Under the pieces are notes generated by a model. That model saw only the letters and a program-made list of their open reading frames with translations. It was not told the origin of the DNA and made no database searches. A stretch of DNA of 64,000 bases from Chaetoderma sp. LZ-2023a (lineage: Eukaryota > Mollusca > Caudofoveata > Chaetodermatida > Chaetodermatidae): contig CM067365.1 of NCBI GenBank assembly GCA_034401795.1, forward strand, positions 9,874,145-9,938,144, read 5' to 3'. The translations under genes and the position numbers were made by a program. Position 1 is the first letter of the stretch. Every line of letters starts with the position of its first letter. Of this stretch, positions 36,096-47,210 are shown one piece after another.

Positions 36096-36213
36096 AGTAG
36101 TACACATAGTAGGGCTGTCAGAAAAGGTGGTGGTGGGAGCCGCGGATCACCGATTGGCGACTATAGGAGGGAGGTGGCTGTCAGAACAGAGGCATGATAA
36201 CGTTACAGCAAAT
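36096..36213 (+). repeat. Polinton 2 left TIR
   Basis: About 118 bp, matching the reverse complement of 46955-47072 with ~80-85% identity by eye (shared block GGCGACTATAGGAGGGAGGT). Confidence 0.9.
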
Positions 36214-36275
36214 AAAAAACCTAAAAGACTCCCATACCCCATTACCCACTGTCTAGGAGAACCCCCACATTATCA

Positions 36276-36279
<4 letters not shown>

Positions 36280-36313
<34 letters not shown>

Positions 36314-36338
36314 TCTCACTCTCTCTCTCCCTCTCTCT
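36280..36338. repeat. (CT)n microsatellite in Polinton 2
   Basis: Interrupted CT tract about 185 bp from the left end. It parallels the tract near the left end of Polinton 1. Confidence 0.95.
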
Positions 36339-36956
36339 TTCTATGTGGTTCCCGTTGCTCCTATTTCTGTCATTGTACCCCTACACTAGCGCATACCCTT
36401 TTTTTGGTTCAAAACTGGGTACCATCTAGCTGAGGTCTTTTGAGAGATTTGAACCATGGTTTATTTCAGCACCATTATGAATTGAGCCAATGGGGAACAG
36501 AGAACTAGCCCCCAAATAATGGCATTTATCTTTTATAAATTGTTGTGCAATAATAGCAAACAGATAAATCGGACTAATAACGCACTGATAACTACATTTT
36601 GAAATTATTGACAAAAGTCTACAGCTGTCTATAATATGTATACATGTATGCTTGCTGGCATTACTGATGGCAATCTGTAGGCATATATTCCCTCTGCTCT
36701 GTGAAACCGGTGCGAATTCGTGAAATATTATTCCCAATCACATAAAAATTACACACACTGCAATTTTTTACCGAATTAATACTATCATCATAAATCACCT
36801 ACAAACGGCAATACTGTTGCAAAAGATATAGACCTAGACAAGGATATTACAGCAGTCTATAATATGTGTACAGATTTTTCCTAACAGGATATTAATTTTA
36901 TATCATAGATAACGCATAACAGGTTATCAGCTAAATCTAGGTCTTTTTTGTTAATG

Positions 36957-37042
36957 CATGTATGGCCGAGATGGCTAATGCATTATTTGTTATATGTCGA
37001 ATTACACTTTAAAAATTGCCAGTTCAAATCTCGCTATATATT
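36957..37042 (+). repeat. tRNA-like sequence (decayed)
   Basis: TGGCCGAGATGG resembles a Leu/Ser-type A box, and AGTTCAAATCT, about 60 bp further, a B box. The acceptor stem does not pair well, so a functional tRNA is unlikely; a tRNA pseudogene or SINE head is possible. Confidence 0.35.
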
Positions 37043-37077
37043 TAATAAATAAATAAAATTAATAAATGTAAGCAGTA

Positions 37078-40000
37078 TTGCCCGATAGTAGAGCACGCTG
37101 GACAACTTGTTTTGCAAACAGTCTGTCAGTGGTATGTCTGTCTGTCCCCAGGCCGCCCTCATATCCCCCCGCCCCCCCCCCACCAGCATGTGATACCATC
37201 AACATCCCCATATTAGAGAAACGCAACTGGATGAAGGTACACACGTCTGCTGTGGACATTGATGAAGTACTTCAAAATTTGGCAAGATTGTTGCAGCAGG
37301 GGCTTATTAGCCATACCACTTATGCCGAGAACCTGGCAGCTCTCCATCCCGAGAATCCATCCCCAGCCCCATGCAGGAAGCTACCAACCACTCCCGATAA
37401 GTCAACCCCAGCCCCATGCAGGAAGCTACAAACCACTCCCGAGAAGCCAACCCCAGCTCTCCTTCCCGAGAAGACCCCCTCCCACCCCCCACCCCCACCA
37501 ACACCCAGAGCTAGAAACCCAACCGAAATTCACAGATGAAGTGATCAACAGGTGTCTTGATGCTATGATACAGGAAATGAGGGACATACCCCCATGATTT
37601 GTGAAGGGCCCACTTGCAATCCAGACCTATCTGCGGGTATGGAAACTTCCTGGACATGGGGGAAAAGATCCACCAGCTTTCCCGGATAAAAACCTGGACA
37701 AGATCAAGAGGAAGTTGTTGGAAGAGGTCCTCGAAGAATCCGCTGTTCTGGTCTAAGTAGCATGCCATCCTGAAGGCAAGCGATATTATCGAAGCTGTGA
37801 AGGAGGCCAAAGCCAAGGTGCTTCAAGGCCTTGAGAACTACGCCCATGCCATGGTTAATGTCCACAACAAAGATGATGACCACTGTCTTCGCTGGTCTCT
37901 CTTGGCTCCTGCTTTTCCTGCTGATAGTAATCCACAGCAGACACCGAAATATTTAGGGCACTGGGACACCCTTGACTTCAACGAGGTATACTCTCCAACC
38001 CCTCTCCACCAGCTTAAGTGTGTTGAGTGGCAGAATGGCCTGGCCATTAATGTATTCGGGCATGACAAGGGTGTCTATGAGGCTGATCCCGTCAGTCCAA
38101 GGACACATCTGGTGCTTATCGAGAGGGCAGCAGGCAACACCATACCTGGATTGAGGATCTGAATTGTCTGCTCTATGATCAGAGTCGGTATAAAGGGAGA
38201 AAGCACTTCTGCGAGCAGTGTCTCGACTGTTATTCTTGTGAACACCTTCTCATCAAGCACAAACCAGTATGCTGCAGCATCAGTGACAGACCAATGCACA
38301 TAAGAATGGCTACAGAGGACTGGAAGATGCTACAGTTCACCAACCACGACAAGCAACTCAAGATGCCATTCATCATCTCCGCCAACTTTGAAGCCCTAGC
38401 AGCCAAGATTGAGGAGCCAGAGGCGTTTCCGGCTCAGAGCAGCACACAGAAAACACAACACCATGAGATCTGTGGGTTCTCATATGTTGTGGTCTGCTGT
38501 GACGGTGTCAGTGACCCACCAGTTGTGCATCGAGGAGAAGATGCAGGTAAGCACATCCTGGATTGATTGGCATGGGATGAGAAGATAATGGCCGTGCTTG
38601 CCCACCCTAGGCCGATGGAGATGACTAGAGAGGAGTGGCGACCTCATAAAACCATGGTCAGTTGCCATGTGTGCGACAGACCATTAGATATTGACAGTGT
38701 CAGAGATCGCTGCCACATCACTCGTCTCTACCGGAGAGCAGCACACAATGTGTGTAATCTAAAGCTGCGCCTCAACCCATGGTCCACCACCATCCCGGTC
38801 ATGTTCCACAACCTGCGTGGGTATGATTCTCACCTCACCATGCAGGCCATCTCCCAAACAGAGGGACAGATCAACTGCATCCCCAACAATATGGAGAAGT
38901 ACATCTCCTTCAGTCTCCATCAGCTGTGGTTTATCGACTCAGCCAAGCTCCTCCTAGTATCACTTGACAAGCTGGTAGCTAGTTCCACAACGTTCCCACT
39001 TACAAAACAGTATGAACCTAGCACTGCCAAGCATGAGTCCCTGCTCCGGAAGAGTGTATTCCCCTAGGAGCACAAGGATGGGTGGCACAGTTTCAATGAG
39101 AAACCCACCTCAAGCTGCTTTCTACAGTAAACTCTCTGGCGATGGGATATCTGACAGCGACTAGAACCACGTACAAGCTGTCTGGCCCCAGTTCGGCTGC
39201 CAGACCATGGGAGACTATCATGACCTCTATCTGCAGTCTGACACTCTGCTCCTTGCAGATGTCTTTGAGAACTTCCATATCACATGCCTCCAGCAGTATT
39301 GTCTGGACCTAGCACAATATTACACAAGTCTGGGCTTGAGCTGGGATGCACTTCTAAGGAAGACGGGTGTGGAGCTGGAGCTCCTCACTGACTATGACAT
39401 GCACCCCTTCATAGAGAAAACACTCAGGCGTGGTGTATCAATGGTCAGTAAACACTATGCTAAGGCAAACAACACATACATACCTGGCTATAATCCACAA
39501 CAGCCGACAAGCCACATCATGAATGTAGATGCTAACAATCTCTATGGCTGGGCAATGAGCCAACACCTACCGACTGGGGGTGGGGTGGGGGGTTGGGTTG
39601 GTGGAGGACATTGATGTCAAAGAGATTACACAACATCCCAATGATGATGAAAAGGGCTACATCCTAGAGGTTGACCTTGAGTACCCACAGGAGCTACATG
39701 ACATGCACAATGCCTACCCGCTGGCGCCTGAATGGAAGAAGGTGAAGGGAGAGTCGCTCTCAGAGTATCAGTGTGCAGTGGGTGGGTTGATAGCGGAGAT
39801 GGCAGCAGGACAACTGGTGCCTAACCTGAGAGAGAAAGAACAGTATGTTCTCCATTACTGCAACATGAAGCTCTACCTCAGCTTGGGTATGAGGTTGAAG
39901 AAGGTGCACAGGGTTCTATGCTTCAATCAGTCACTGTAGATGGCGCCTTACATCCGACTCAACACAGAACTCCATAAGAAGGCCAACAGGAAATTTGAGA

Positions 40001-40824
40001 AGGATCTCTACAAGCTGCTAAATAACGCTGTCTTCGGTAAGACCATGGAGAACTTGTGCAAGTGAGTGGATGTCAAGCTAGTGTGGTCATCTGAGGAGGA
40101 CAAACTGTGCCACCTAATAGCCAATCCCACATTCTCCCGGCCGAAAATGTTTGATGATGATCTAGCTGCTCTCTCACATGTACAAGACGAGCCTGCTGCT
40201 GAACTGCCCTGTCTATGGTGAAATGTCCTTCCTGGACCTCTTGAAGCACCTCATGTATGACTTCTACTACAATGAGCTGAAGCGACTATATGGTGCCAAC
40301 TGTGAGCTCCTGTACACTGACACTGACAGCCTCCTGCTGGAGGTTCAGACAGAGGACATCTACACTGACATGACTGTGAGGAGCGACCTCTATGACACAA
40401 GCGACTACCCACTAACACACCCGCTATACAGTACATCCAACAAGAAGGTCCTGGGCAAAATGAAGGATGCATGTGCCGTGGTGCCCATAAAAGAGTTTGT
40501 TGGCCTACGCCCGAAGATGTACTCCATCAAACGGCCAGATGAGCAGGAAATCAAGAAGGTAAAGGGTGTGCACAAGGTTGTGATTAGACAGATTCGCCAT
40601 GAACAGTACAAGGAATGCCTCTTCGAGCGAAGGTCTTCCACTATGGTATGAACAAGCTGCGAAGTGAGGATTACCACCTCTATGGGGCCCACCATACCAA
40701 AACAAGCCTCAGCCCCTCAGACACAAAGCGATGGATCGCTCCCAATGGTATTCACACCCTGGCTTATGGTCACAAGGATGCCATCACACCAATGGATGCT
40801 TTCTTCAAAGAGCTGCTGGTATGA
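37078..40824 (+). pseudogene. Polinton 2 DNA polymerase B, NNLYGW lineage, broken
   Basis: A proline-rich N-terminal part lies at 37078-37539, including a repeated PAPCRKLPTTP unit. Then: 37797-38162 (MVNVHNKDDDHCLRWSLLAP), 38294-39067 with a zinc-binding-like CHVCDRPL...RCHITRLYRRAAHNVCNLK and ExoII FHNLRGYDSHL, 39207-39614 with motif A NVDANNLYGWAM, about 39980-40060 motif [18 protein letters not shown], 40178-40651 motif [12 protein letters not shown], and a C-terminus to 40824 (GIHTLAYGHKDAI). Catalytic motifs are all present, but six or more frame changes and stops break the gene. It converges on the integrase as in Polinton 1, yet its motif signatures place it in a different polymerase lineage. 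Confidence 0.87.
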
Positions 40825-40964
40825 GCATCATGTGACATCTTCAACTGACAGTCAGTGGAGGATGTCTACTCTCCGGGGTGGAGGTAGCTGGGTGTCTGTA
40901 GAGGAAAGCTGGAGTTATTCTCGTACAAACTGCCGCCTAGGACTGCTCTCCAACCATGCCAGTT

Positions 40965-41770
40965 AATACCTCGTAAGCTGTCCAGCCATCTCCACATACC
41001 TGTCAATCTTGTGTACATCTATCGACCATTTGGGGTCAGTCGCTTGCCTATGTCCACCCTCCAACTTGCCAGGCTCAAACCTTGAGAAGAGCATCGAGGT
41101 TTGGCCACAGAGGATCGCTGAATAGCCTTGACTGGCTTCTGCCCTATCAGCCTGGTAACTTCAGCATTCGATCTCTCCACCACAATGGGCAACCCTCTCA
41201 ACCATATCCTGGAATGACCACCCGCTGGGACAGCCATCTCCTGAGTATACTGCTATGGGAACAGCCTCTCTGTCAGTGTCTGATTCCACCGCTCGATGAT
41301 ATCCTGGACAAAGTGATGTCCCACTCTGGTCACTGGAGGGGATTTTGCGGGTCCTCATAGATACTCTGGGACCTGGCTGCCGCCTGAACTGTGGACATAT
41401 CCATGAGAGGCACTGCTGCCTTGTATATACTGGCAACATCGACGATGGTGAGGGCGTACTTGTATGTCTTGCCTGTTCCTCTGGAACAGACCCAATCATG
41501 TGGAAGGAACAGCACATCAGCCTGATGGACTCTGTTCGGGACAGGTTCATTGAAGTGTGCATACCGAATGTGCCGTGGACGAGGTCTGTAGATGGGCCAC
41601 ATCGACTTCTGGTAAGCCACTGTCTAACCATCTCCAAGGTGAATCTGTGACACTTGCGACATGCAGCCTCGAGCAGCTGGCGAGGCTCGCGATAATAGCC
41701 ACCTGGCTGGTAATAGAGATCTTCAAGAAAGGCTGTCAGGACCTCGGATTTCATCACTGACATCGACTCC
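40965..41770 (-). pseudogene. Polinton 2 integrase, second catalytic Asp deleted
   Basis: The N-terminus (MKSEVLTAFLEDLYYQPGGY) and the first catalytic region (HQADVLFLPHDWV) are close to Polinton 1. After YEDPQNPLQ the sequence jumps to the GHHFVQDIIERWNQTL region, so about 30 codons containing the second Asp are missing. The C-terminus is frameshifted (IWLRGLPIVVERSNAEVTRL) and ends near 40965. Several frames are needed to follow it. Inactive. Confidence 0.8.
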
Positions 41771-41971
41771 TGTCCTTTCATGTACAGCTCTGGCAAACTC
41801 TAGACAGATGAACAGACGACCGTCATCCATCCGATCATCGATGAACACCTCTTTGAACACCTGCGAACACTGCTATCTAATATCTGCAGTGCTAGCGCCG
41901 CCACTGAAAGGAAGCTTATCAACAAAGGCTTCTCAGTTAAGAGACTTGACGAGGTCATGCAGAGTAGCCAT
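41740..41971 (-). pseudogene. Polinton conserved protein G, Polinton 2 copy
   Basis: Begins MATLHDLVKSLN, then two in-frame stops; GVDVSDEI is retained near the end. It overlaps the integrase start, as in Polinton 1 (12767-13009). Confidence 0.6.
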
Positions 41972-41972
41972 C

Positions 41973-42205
41973 CTATATAGCATGACTTAAATGTTCGGCA
42001 GCCCAGATGACTGCGAGTGCTATCTCAACATATGGGAGTCATGGACCGGCAATGCCAAAGAATGTGCCTACCCCCGAGGCGATGGCTGGAATAGCCTCCG
42101 AGATCTTCTCAACTCCATGGAGAGCATTGCTGGTGATTTTGCAGACCATCTCGCCAGCCTTCGTCGTGAACAGAGCGATCAGAGCCCTAACTGCTGCTAG
42201 TGGGA
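41973..42205 (-). CDS. Polinton conserved small hydrophobic protein F, fuller copy
   Basis: The open minus-strand frame reads AAVRALIALFTTKAGEM, HGVEKISEAIPAIASG, VGTFFGIAGPWLPYVEIALA and ends AEHLSHAI. About 75 residues, with a Gly/Ala-rich membrane-helix candidate at the C-terminus. Its start codon is uncertain; it may begin inside or just after the acidic gene. Better preserved than the copy at 12600-12764. Confidence 0.5.
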
Positions 42206-42366
42206 CAAGACTCGGTGGATTAGTTGGTGGGATTCTGGCTCCACAGCATCACCAACATAGTCCTCATCATAGGCATCCTTATCATCGTCCTCATCTTCAT
42301 CACAGTCATCCTCATCATAGTCCTCATCGGAGTCCTCAACTGGATCCTCGAAAGCTTCTGGTTCAT
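42197..42366 (-). CDS. Polinton conserved acidic protein E, Polinton 2 copy (56 aa)
   Basis: Starts MYEPEAFEDPVEDSDEDYDE, with an Asp/Glu/Tyr-rich core and the tail HQLIHRV. Intact. Matches 12417-12608. Confidence 0.6.
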
Positions 42367-42488
42367 ACATTACTTGCAGTTCCTGCTGACTATTTGGTGA
42401 CGTTAAATCACCTGTATAGACATGCATCTGCAACCTTGAATGCAGATGTCCTCTGCAGGCGTGTTTGTGTTGGTGAACTGAGGTCTCA

Positions 42489-42801
42489 GCTTCGCTGACC
42501 ATAATGCGGCAGAGGTAGAGAGAAAACGTCATAACCAGGAGAAGTTTGAGTACAGCAAGGCACTCGAGCATATTCGCCAAAGGGAGGCACACCAACGGCA
42601 GCAAAAAGCTCAAGCCACTCAGAACATCCACGAGGGCGATGAGAGTCTCTATGAGTACTACGAGGCTGTAAAGTTATCCAAGCAACGCTCGACTATGAGG
42701 CATTAGGAGGTCAGAAGATGGCTGAGGCCATAGTGGCTTCTGCAGGAGCAGTGGTAGCTGGGATAGCTGCTGGAGTTATGCTCTACGTGCATTCAAGCTG
42801 A
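42489..42801 (+). pseudogene. Polinton conserved coiled-coil protein D with C-terminal membrane helix
   Basis: The frame reads AAEVERKRHNQEKFEY, ALEHIRQREAHQRQQK and DESLYEYYEAVKLSKQ, then after a 1-base shift EALGGQKMAEAIVASAGAV and a hydrophobic end stopping at about 42801. A long charged helix followed by one membrane anchor. It is on the opposite strand to its neighbours in both elements. Function unknown. Confidence 0.55.
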
Positions 42802-43834
42802 ATACCTCCATTTTGTGAGAAGTGACCCGTGCTATATCCAAAGTACAGCACCATACTCCAACCAGGCGAGTGCCCCTTCACTCTCCGTGCAGGTTCCCAA
42901 CATGAAAGCTGAGCTGGTTGCCATGGTTAGGCATGATGTCCCTTCCTCCAAGGTGGCACTGTCCTTCGATCGCTGACTCAAGATCCTCATGGCCATTGGT
43001 CAGGTGGAGTTTGGCATATGACTTCGTTTTCTGTCAATAGAGACAGCAATCAGCCAGATCGTCTAGCTCCCCCACCTCCTGGACCACCCCTACTTTCTGA
43101 ACCAAGACTGCTACAGCTATGCAGTCCAAGGCACCTCGTTGCAATGTCAACTCTAGACACTGGTTAGCCGTGGCCTGGACCTGCTGGTGCTCTCGCTCTA
43201 CATGTAGGATTAGTTGTCCAGATCCCGCACGTTTTAGTTCCTGGTCGTTCTCATCATGCCAGACCTGAAGTCGTGGAGAGGTCATTGTTACATCCATAAG
43301 ATGTTTGGTGTACACACGGAGGAACACCTTGTCCTGCATCAAGACTCAAGGTTCACGTATGTATTCTCAAGGAGGGAGAAGAGTGACACCGCAACAGGTG
43401 TTTCTATGTCTGGGTGTAAGTCGAATTCTGTGAAGCCTTCATTACATCTGATGGCATAGTACCATTTCCCCTTTGCGTAATACGAATGTCCACGGGTCAG
43501 TGGCGCCAGGACCTGATACTCATCGTTCACATAGGTAGTGTCCAGGGTGTTGTTGCTCTGTATAGTCTCCCACCTGCTCACCACCTGCGGGAGCTCTACC
43601 ATTTTCGCCTCTGTGCTCCTTAGCTTGAACTTGAGCATCATGATCCTAATCTCATGGATCTGTCCCGAGAGGGCGAAGTCGATGAACTTCCCTACAGTGG
43701 ATAGAGGGTTTGCGTCATGGTTACTAGGTCGAATGACTGTCAGTCAGTCCTTCCGAGGATCAGTGTGGTATGAGGCTGAAGGTTCAACTGCCCCATCTGG
43801 ATGCTGTACATATTGCTGCATGTTTAATGTCTAG
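42785..43834 (-). pseudogene. Polinton 2 capsid-like protein
   Basis: The N-terminal part (43834-43641) is similar to Polinton 1 around HPDGAVEP and TVIRPSNHDANPLS; one in-frame stop falls near 43745. The central ORF 43641-43339 carries TLDTTYVNDEYQVLAPL and KWYYAIRCNEGF. ORF 43342-43034 continues (VFLRVYTKHLMDV), then a frame change leads to the C-terminal GGRDIMPNHGNQLSFHVG. About 350 residues in all; better preserved in the middle than Polinton 1. Confidence 0.6.
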
Positions 43835-43858
43835 GTATATACAGGTTTTTAAACGGCA

Positions 43859-44427
43859 ATGTATAAAGAACTAGTTCACGAGCTCGTCTTTGGTCGGCAG
43901 AAGAAACCTGTATCACACTCCAAGAAGAAACCAGTACAGCTGCCAATTGACAGGGTCCATTATTTCACTATTTCACTATTTTGTGACGTCGACATTATCC
44001 ACGAGCGAGCTAAGATCTCACCTCCATCTGATGTGGGGATTCTGACCGCCATGGAATAGTTCATATTACGAAGGAATTATTGATTCGTCTGCTCTACCAG
44101 TAGTTTGGCAATGCCCATGGCAGGTTACTAGATCTCCCCAGAACACCAACTAAGAGTCCTGTAATTCTAGCTCTCCAGAAGGCTAGAGTTTATCCCATAG
44201 ATCTCATAATGGTAGGGAAGTGGGATGGCGTATTTGATAGCCACACTGATGATGAACACCGGATGTTGGATGATATACAGACTGGAGCCACAGATTACTT
44301 CCAAGCGGAGATCACTACAGTTGTGGCTGAAGGCCATGAGGCCGGTCATGCCACTGGTCAGACAGAAGGTAGAGAGGAGGGGTTGGCCACTGGCCTCAAC
44401 GAGGCCGTTGAGCACATCTTCAATTAA
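43859..44427 (+). pseudogene. Polinton conserved protein C, Polinton 2 copy
   Basis: The N-terminal ORF 43859-44059 (MYKELVHELVFGRQKKPVSH) ends with DIIHERAKISPPSDVG. The C-terminal part after about 44155 reads SPVILALQKARVYPIDL, VGKWDGVF, and an Ala/Gly/His/Glu-rich tail to 44427. Stops and shifts lie between 44059 and 44155. Counterpart of 10323-10936. Confidence 0.6.
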
Positions 44428-44581
44428 AGAGGGCATGAGCGGCTAGCGAGAGATGAGGCAGCATTTAGAATATTCCCCGCTGAGAACTACCAGGAATAAC
44501 ACGTCAAAACTGTTCTCAAGGCAGATGCTAAGAGGTCATGGCTGAAGTGGGTCTTCTGTGAGAAGCTTCAGAAGAATAGTC

Positions 44582-44701
44582 ATGGCATCTGATCCTGAGT
44601 GGATAAAGTTTCAGAACCACCTACCCAAACCCTTTGGGGCAGCGGAGTCTACGGACGAAGTTTCTGAAGAAGTTGCTCAAGCTTCAGAAGAAGTTCCTTA
44701 A
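44582..44701 (+). CDS. Small repeat-bearing ORF antisense to the ATPase tail
   Basis: MASDPEWIKFQNHLPKPFGA, then Glu/Val-rich repeats (SEEVAQ, SEEVPQ). It stops at 44701, after which the same repeats (ASEEVPQ, AHEVPQ) continue in frame to about 44770. The other strand of the same repeats encodes the Leu/Glu/Lys coil of the ATPase C-terminus. It may be the real gene here, with the ATPase coil as a by-product, or the reverse. Confidence 0.35.
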   Translation: MASDPEWIKFQNHLPKPFGAAESTDEVSEEVAQASEEVP

Positions 44702-45442
44702 GCTTCTGAAGAAGTTCCTCAAGAAGCTCATGAAGTTCCTCAAGCTTCTCATGAGGTTCCTCGACCCTCAAAAAGCATCCCACCACTACTACTGTCTTCC
44801 TGGCTAACGCTTTCGCTTTAGCTTCCTGGCAGGATCTAACTTGTAGCTGACGTTTTCTGCTTTCTCCAGAGAAGGCTTGAAGCGTGACAAATTGGTACCA
44901 TTTAGCCACCCTTTGTACACCCACGATAAAGTCCCGTTTGGTCTCCTTGAGGGTCAGACTATCATATATGGTCTCCAGCAGGGAGCGCCCACACTTGGAG
45001 CTGAAGTACAGCAACCGAACATTGTGGCGAATATCTGGTGAGATCTCATTGGTGTATTTCTGAAAGAGGATGAAGACAGTGATCTTGGTGTGATGGATGT
45101 GCCTTGTGAGGTCGCTGGGGTAGGTGACCATCTTCTGGTCCATTGCAGGTTCATCGATAACTAGAACAAGTGGGTCGTTCAGTCGAGCTGCTAGCAGCTT
45201 CTCCATTAGCACCTGTAGGTTCCACATTTTGGATATTGGGCCTTATACCACTGGTCATTGTCGTCGACAGCGTCTGTGGCGGAATCTGACACCAGGAGTA
45301 TGCAGCGCTCACGCAGATGTTCTGCCAGAAAGGCATGCAACAAGATGTTTTTTCCATGTCCCGAACTGGCGATGATCAATACCATCTGCCCAGCATCAGC
45401 CGGTCCACTGCTGTATGGTACAGACATGTTGCGCATGCACAT
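44649..45442 (-). pseudogene. Polinton 2 packaging-type ATPase, one frameshift
   Basis: MCMRNMSVPYSSGPADAGQM start region; the P-loop IASSGHGKN keeps its lysine, unlike Polinton 1. A frameshift at about 45230 leads into MEKLLAARLNDPLVLVIDEP (Walker B) and KITVFILFQKYTNEISPDIR. The C-terminus is extended by a Leu/Glu/Lys coil (residues from EKLEELHELLEELLQKL), encoded by a 15-18 bp minisatellite at 44655-44765. FtsK/HerA-superfamily motor for genome packaging in relatives. Confidence 0.83.
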
Positions 45443-45640
45443 GACGGATGGCCAGCACCTGTTTGGCTGTAGCCTCGTCTATATCTGGGAGTTTAAATGG
45501 AAGCACTTCGAGTATGAGCTCTATTGCCTGCAGAACCGGCATCGTTGTCCAGCCAGCCAAGACAATTGATGTGATGGATGTGTCGAGCATGAAATCCCAA
45601 CAACAGCTGAGAAGGTAACTCAGAGGGCCTGTGTCAGTAG
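45396..45640 (-). pseudogene. Polinton conserved protein B, Polinton 2 copy
   Basis: Reads MLDTSITSIVLAGW, AIELILEVLPFKLPDIDEAT and ends HVCTIQQ. An upstream part with DTGPLSYLLSCCWDF lies in an adjoining frame. It overlaps the ATPase start, as in Polinton 1. Confidence 0.6.
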
Positions 45641-45689
45641 CAGTGTCCAGAACATCGAGTATCCAGATGAGGCAAGCACGGGAGGTTAT

Positions 45690-46150
45690 GTCTAGTAAGA
45701 GGTCTTAAACGGCAAGCCAAAGAACCCTGACTTCTTCACCTCGGGGAGTTGGAGTTTAGAGGCAGCCCCTTTGACACCATCGACGCTAACATCACTGACC
45801 ATGATCCTACCAATCTTTAGATTATTTCCATCCAGTCAGAAGGAGCTTCTGCACTTGAACAGGTTCTGAACGAGCTCATGTGCCTGTGATTCAGCCAACA
45901 GCTTGATGGCTCCTACATCACTCATCCCAAGGGCACCTTTGATAATTTCTGGTCATTGGAAAGCCTCAGTCTGTGTGATCGACTATGTGCTACGACTCTG
46001 GCGTAGTCCGCCTTGCCTCATAGGCTGCTGTTGTGTCATGGACCTGCCAGGTAGTGTAGAAAGGTCTGGACGTGGTTGTCTGTAGCTGAGGCGGCACCGG
46101 ATCCTCTGTGTCACCTTTGAACATGCTAGAGTCGGCCATGGTGCAAATGG
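45690..46150 (-). pseudogene. Polinton conserved protein A, Polinton 2 copy (fragmentary)
   Basis: C-terminal block LQLPEVKKSGFFGLPFK and NNLKIGRIMVSDVSV match 9280-9447. The N-terminal part (MADSSMFKGDTEDPVPP at about 46137) is in another frame and less certain. Confidence 0.5.
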
Positions 46151-46954
46151 TAGGCACTTTAGCGTTCTGCCAAGTGAGTGTTGCCAAGGCAGCTGGAAGG
46201 CCTTGTGGGTAATCCCCTCACGTCGATGTGACACTGGTCGTGACTACATGTTTGCTTGAGCAGTCTCGCTCTGGAGAGTATAGGATACGTTGCCGCAGGC
46301 CGCTCAAGAGCTTTGCAAAAGCATAAGCAGTTCTGAGGAACATCAGAATGTCGTCTTCTAAGCATTCTGTGTATGTTATTAACTAGAGATGGTTAAAAAA
46401 ATGGGGGTTGGGGAGGCTCGATGGAACCGGGAGAGATTAAAGCGGAATGCGCCCGGGTATTTGGGCTTGTATGTTTAACCTTGGATACATCTGGATCGTT
46501 GCAAATGATCTAAATACTTCCATAATTCCGTTAATGCCATTTCTGTCAGTCGATAACTTCTTAACGCCTGTACTGTTGGTGGATTTCGGGCGAGTAACTC
46601 GTCTACTGTTGGGATCATTAGGTCAGGAGAATCACGCCAGGACTCAAGCAATCTATTTGCATAGTCGCCCAGGTCATGTAATGAGCTTGCCATCTTTTCC
46701 CGCCGTGCCGCGCAGCCTACACCATGCATGTAACTCCATAGTTCTAGGGGGTAGCTGTAAGTCCATGGCCATAGTTCTACGAGGTGACTCATGTTGATCA
46801 GATTCGTCTCTGAATGATTAGACCTGTGATGTGTGATCGGTATACCATGTAAAATGTGTGTCTCTAAATGGGCGTTTGGACCATGTAATGTGGGATTGGT
46901 CACAGGTGATCGGTATCACACTGCGGGTGTGTCTCTAAATGGGTGTTCGGACGA
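46150..46954. other. Polinton 2 right interior, no clear gene
   Basis: A 142-codon minus-strand frame (46475-46903) is open. Its first residues derive from the subterminal repeat, and I see no family or Polinton 1 counterpart. Two units of the TCTCTAAATGGGCGTT repeat lie at 46860-46945. Confidence 0.4.
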
Positions 46955-47072
46955 GCTGCTGCAACGTTATTATGTCTCTGTTCTGGCAACCCACCTCCCT
47001 CCTATAGTCGCCGATCAGCAATCAGTGGCTCCCACCACCCTCTGTTCTGACAGCCCTACTATATGTACTACT
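46955..47072 (-). repeat. Polinton 2 right TIR
   Basis: Inverted partner of 36096-36213. Confidence 0.9.
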
Positions 47073-47210
47073 CCGGATATGTTGCTGCCATAGGCAGCAA
47101 CAGCTCCCAGTCAAATTAGTTACAAAATACTTTTTTGAAACTGACTGTCTGTTGGTGTCATAAGCAACATGCAGTCAAATTACTTTCAAAATATCCACTA
47201 GCATGAATAA
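47073..47210 (+). repeat. MITE-A copy 5, right piece, with an extra core
   Basis: Resumes with GTTGCTGCCATAGGCAGCAA and CAGTCAAATTAGTTACAAAA directly after the Polinton end. A second partial core (GCAGTCAAATTACTTTCAAA) follows at about 47171. Confidence 0.85.

Larger units (their letters stand above)
36096..47072. mobile_element. Polinton 2, 11.0 kb, opposite orientation, inserted in a MITE
   Basis: Ends start AGTAGTACACATAGTAGGGC and are inverted at 46955-47072, ending GCCCTACTATATGTACTACT. The flanks are CAGGA (36091-36095) and CCGGA (47073-47077), an imperfect 5 bp match that would be a mutated target duplication. It carries the same ten-gene block as Polinton 1 in reverse, but a different polymerase, and lacks everything equivalent to 3.4-8.9 kb of Polinton 1. 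Genes are more decayed than in Polinton 1. Confidence 0.88.

Noticed and set aside
42007-42498. 163-codon plus-strand His/Pro-rich ORF
   Set aside because: Antisense of the conserved acidic and hydrophobic Polinton genes; the minus-strand frames match Polinton 1.
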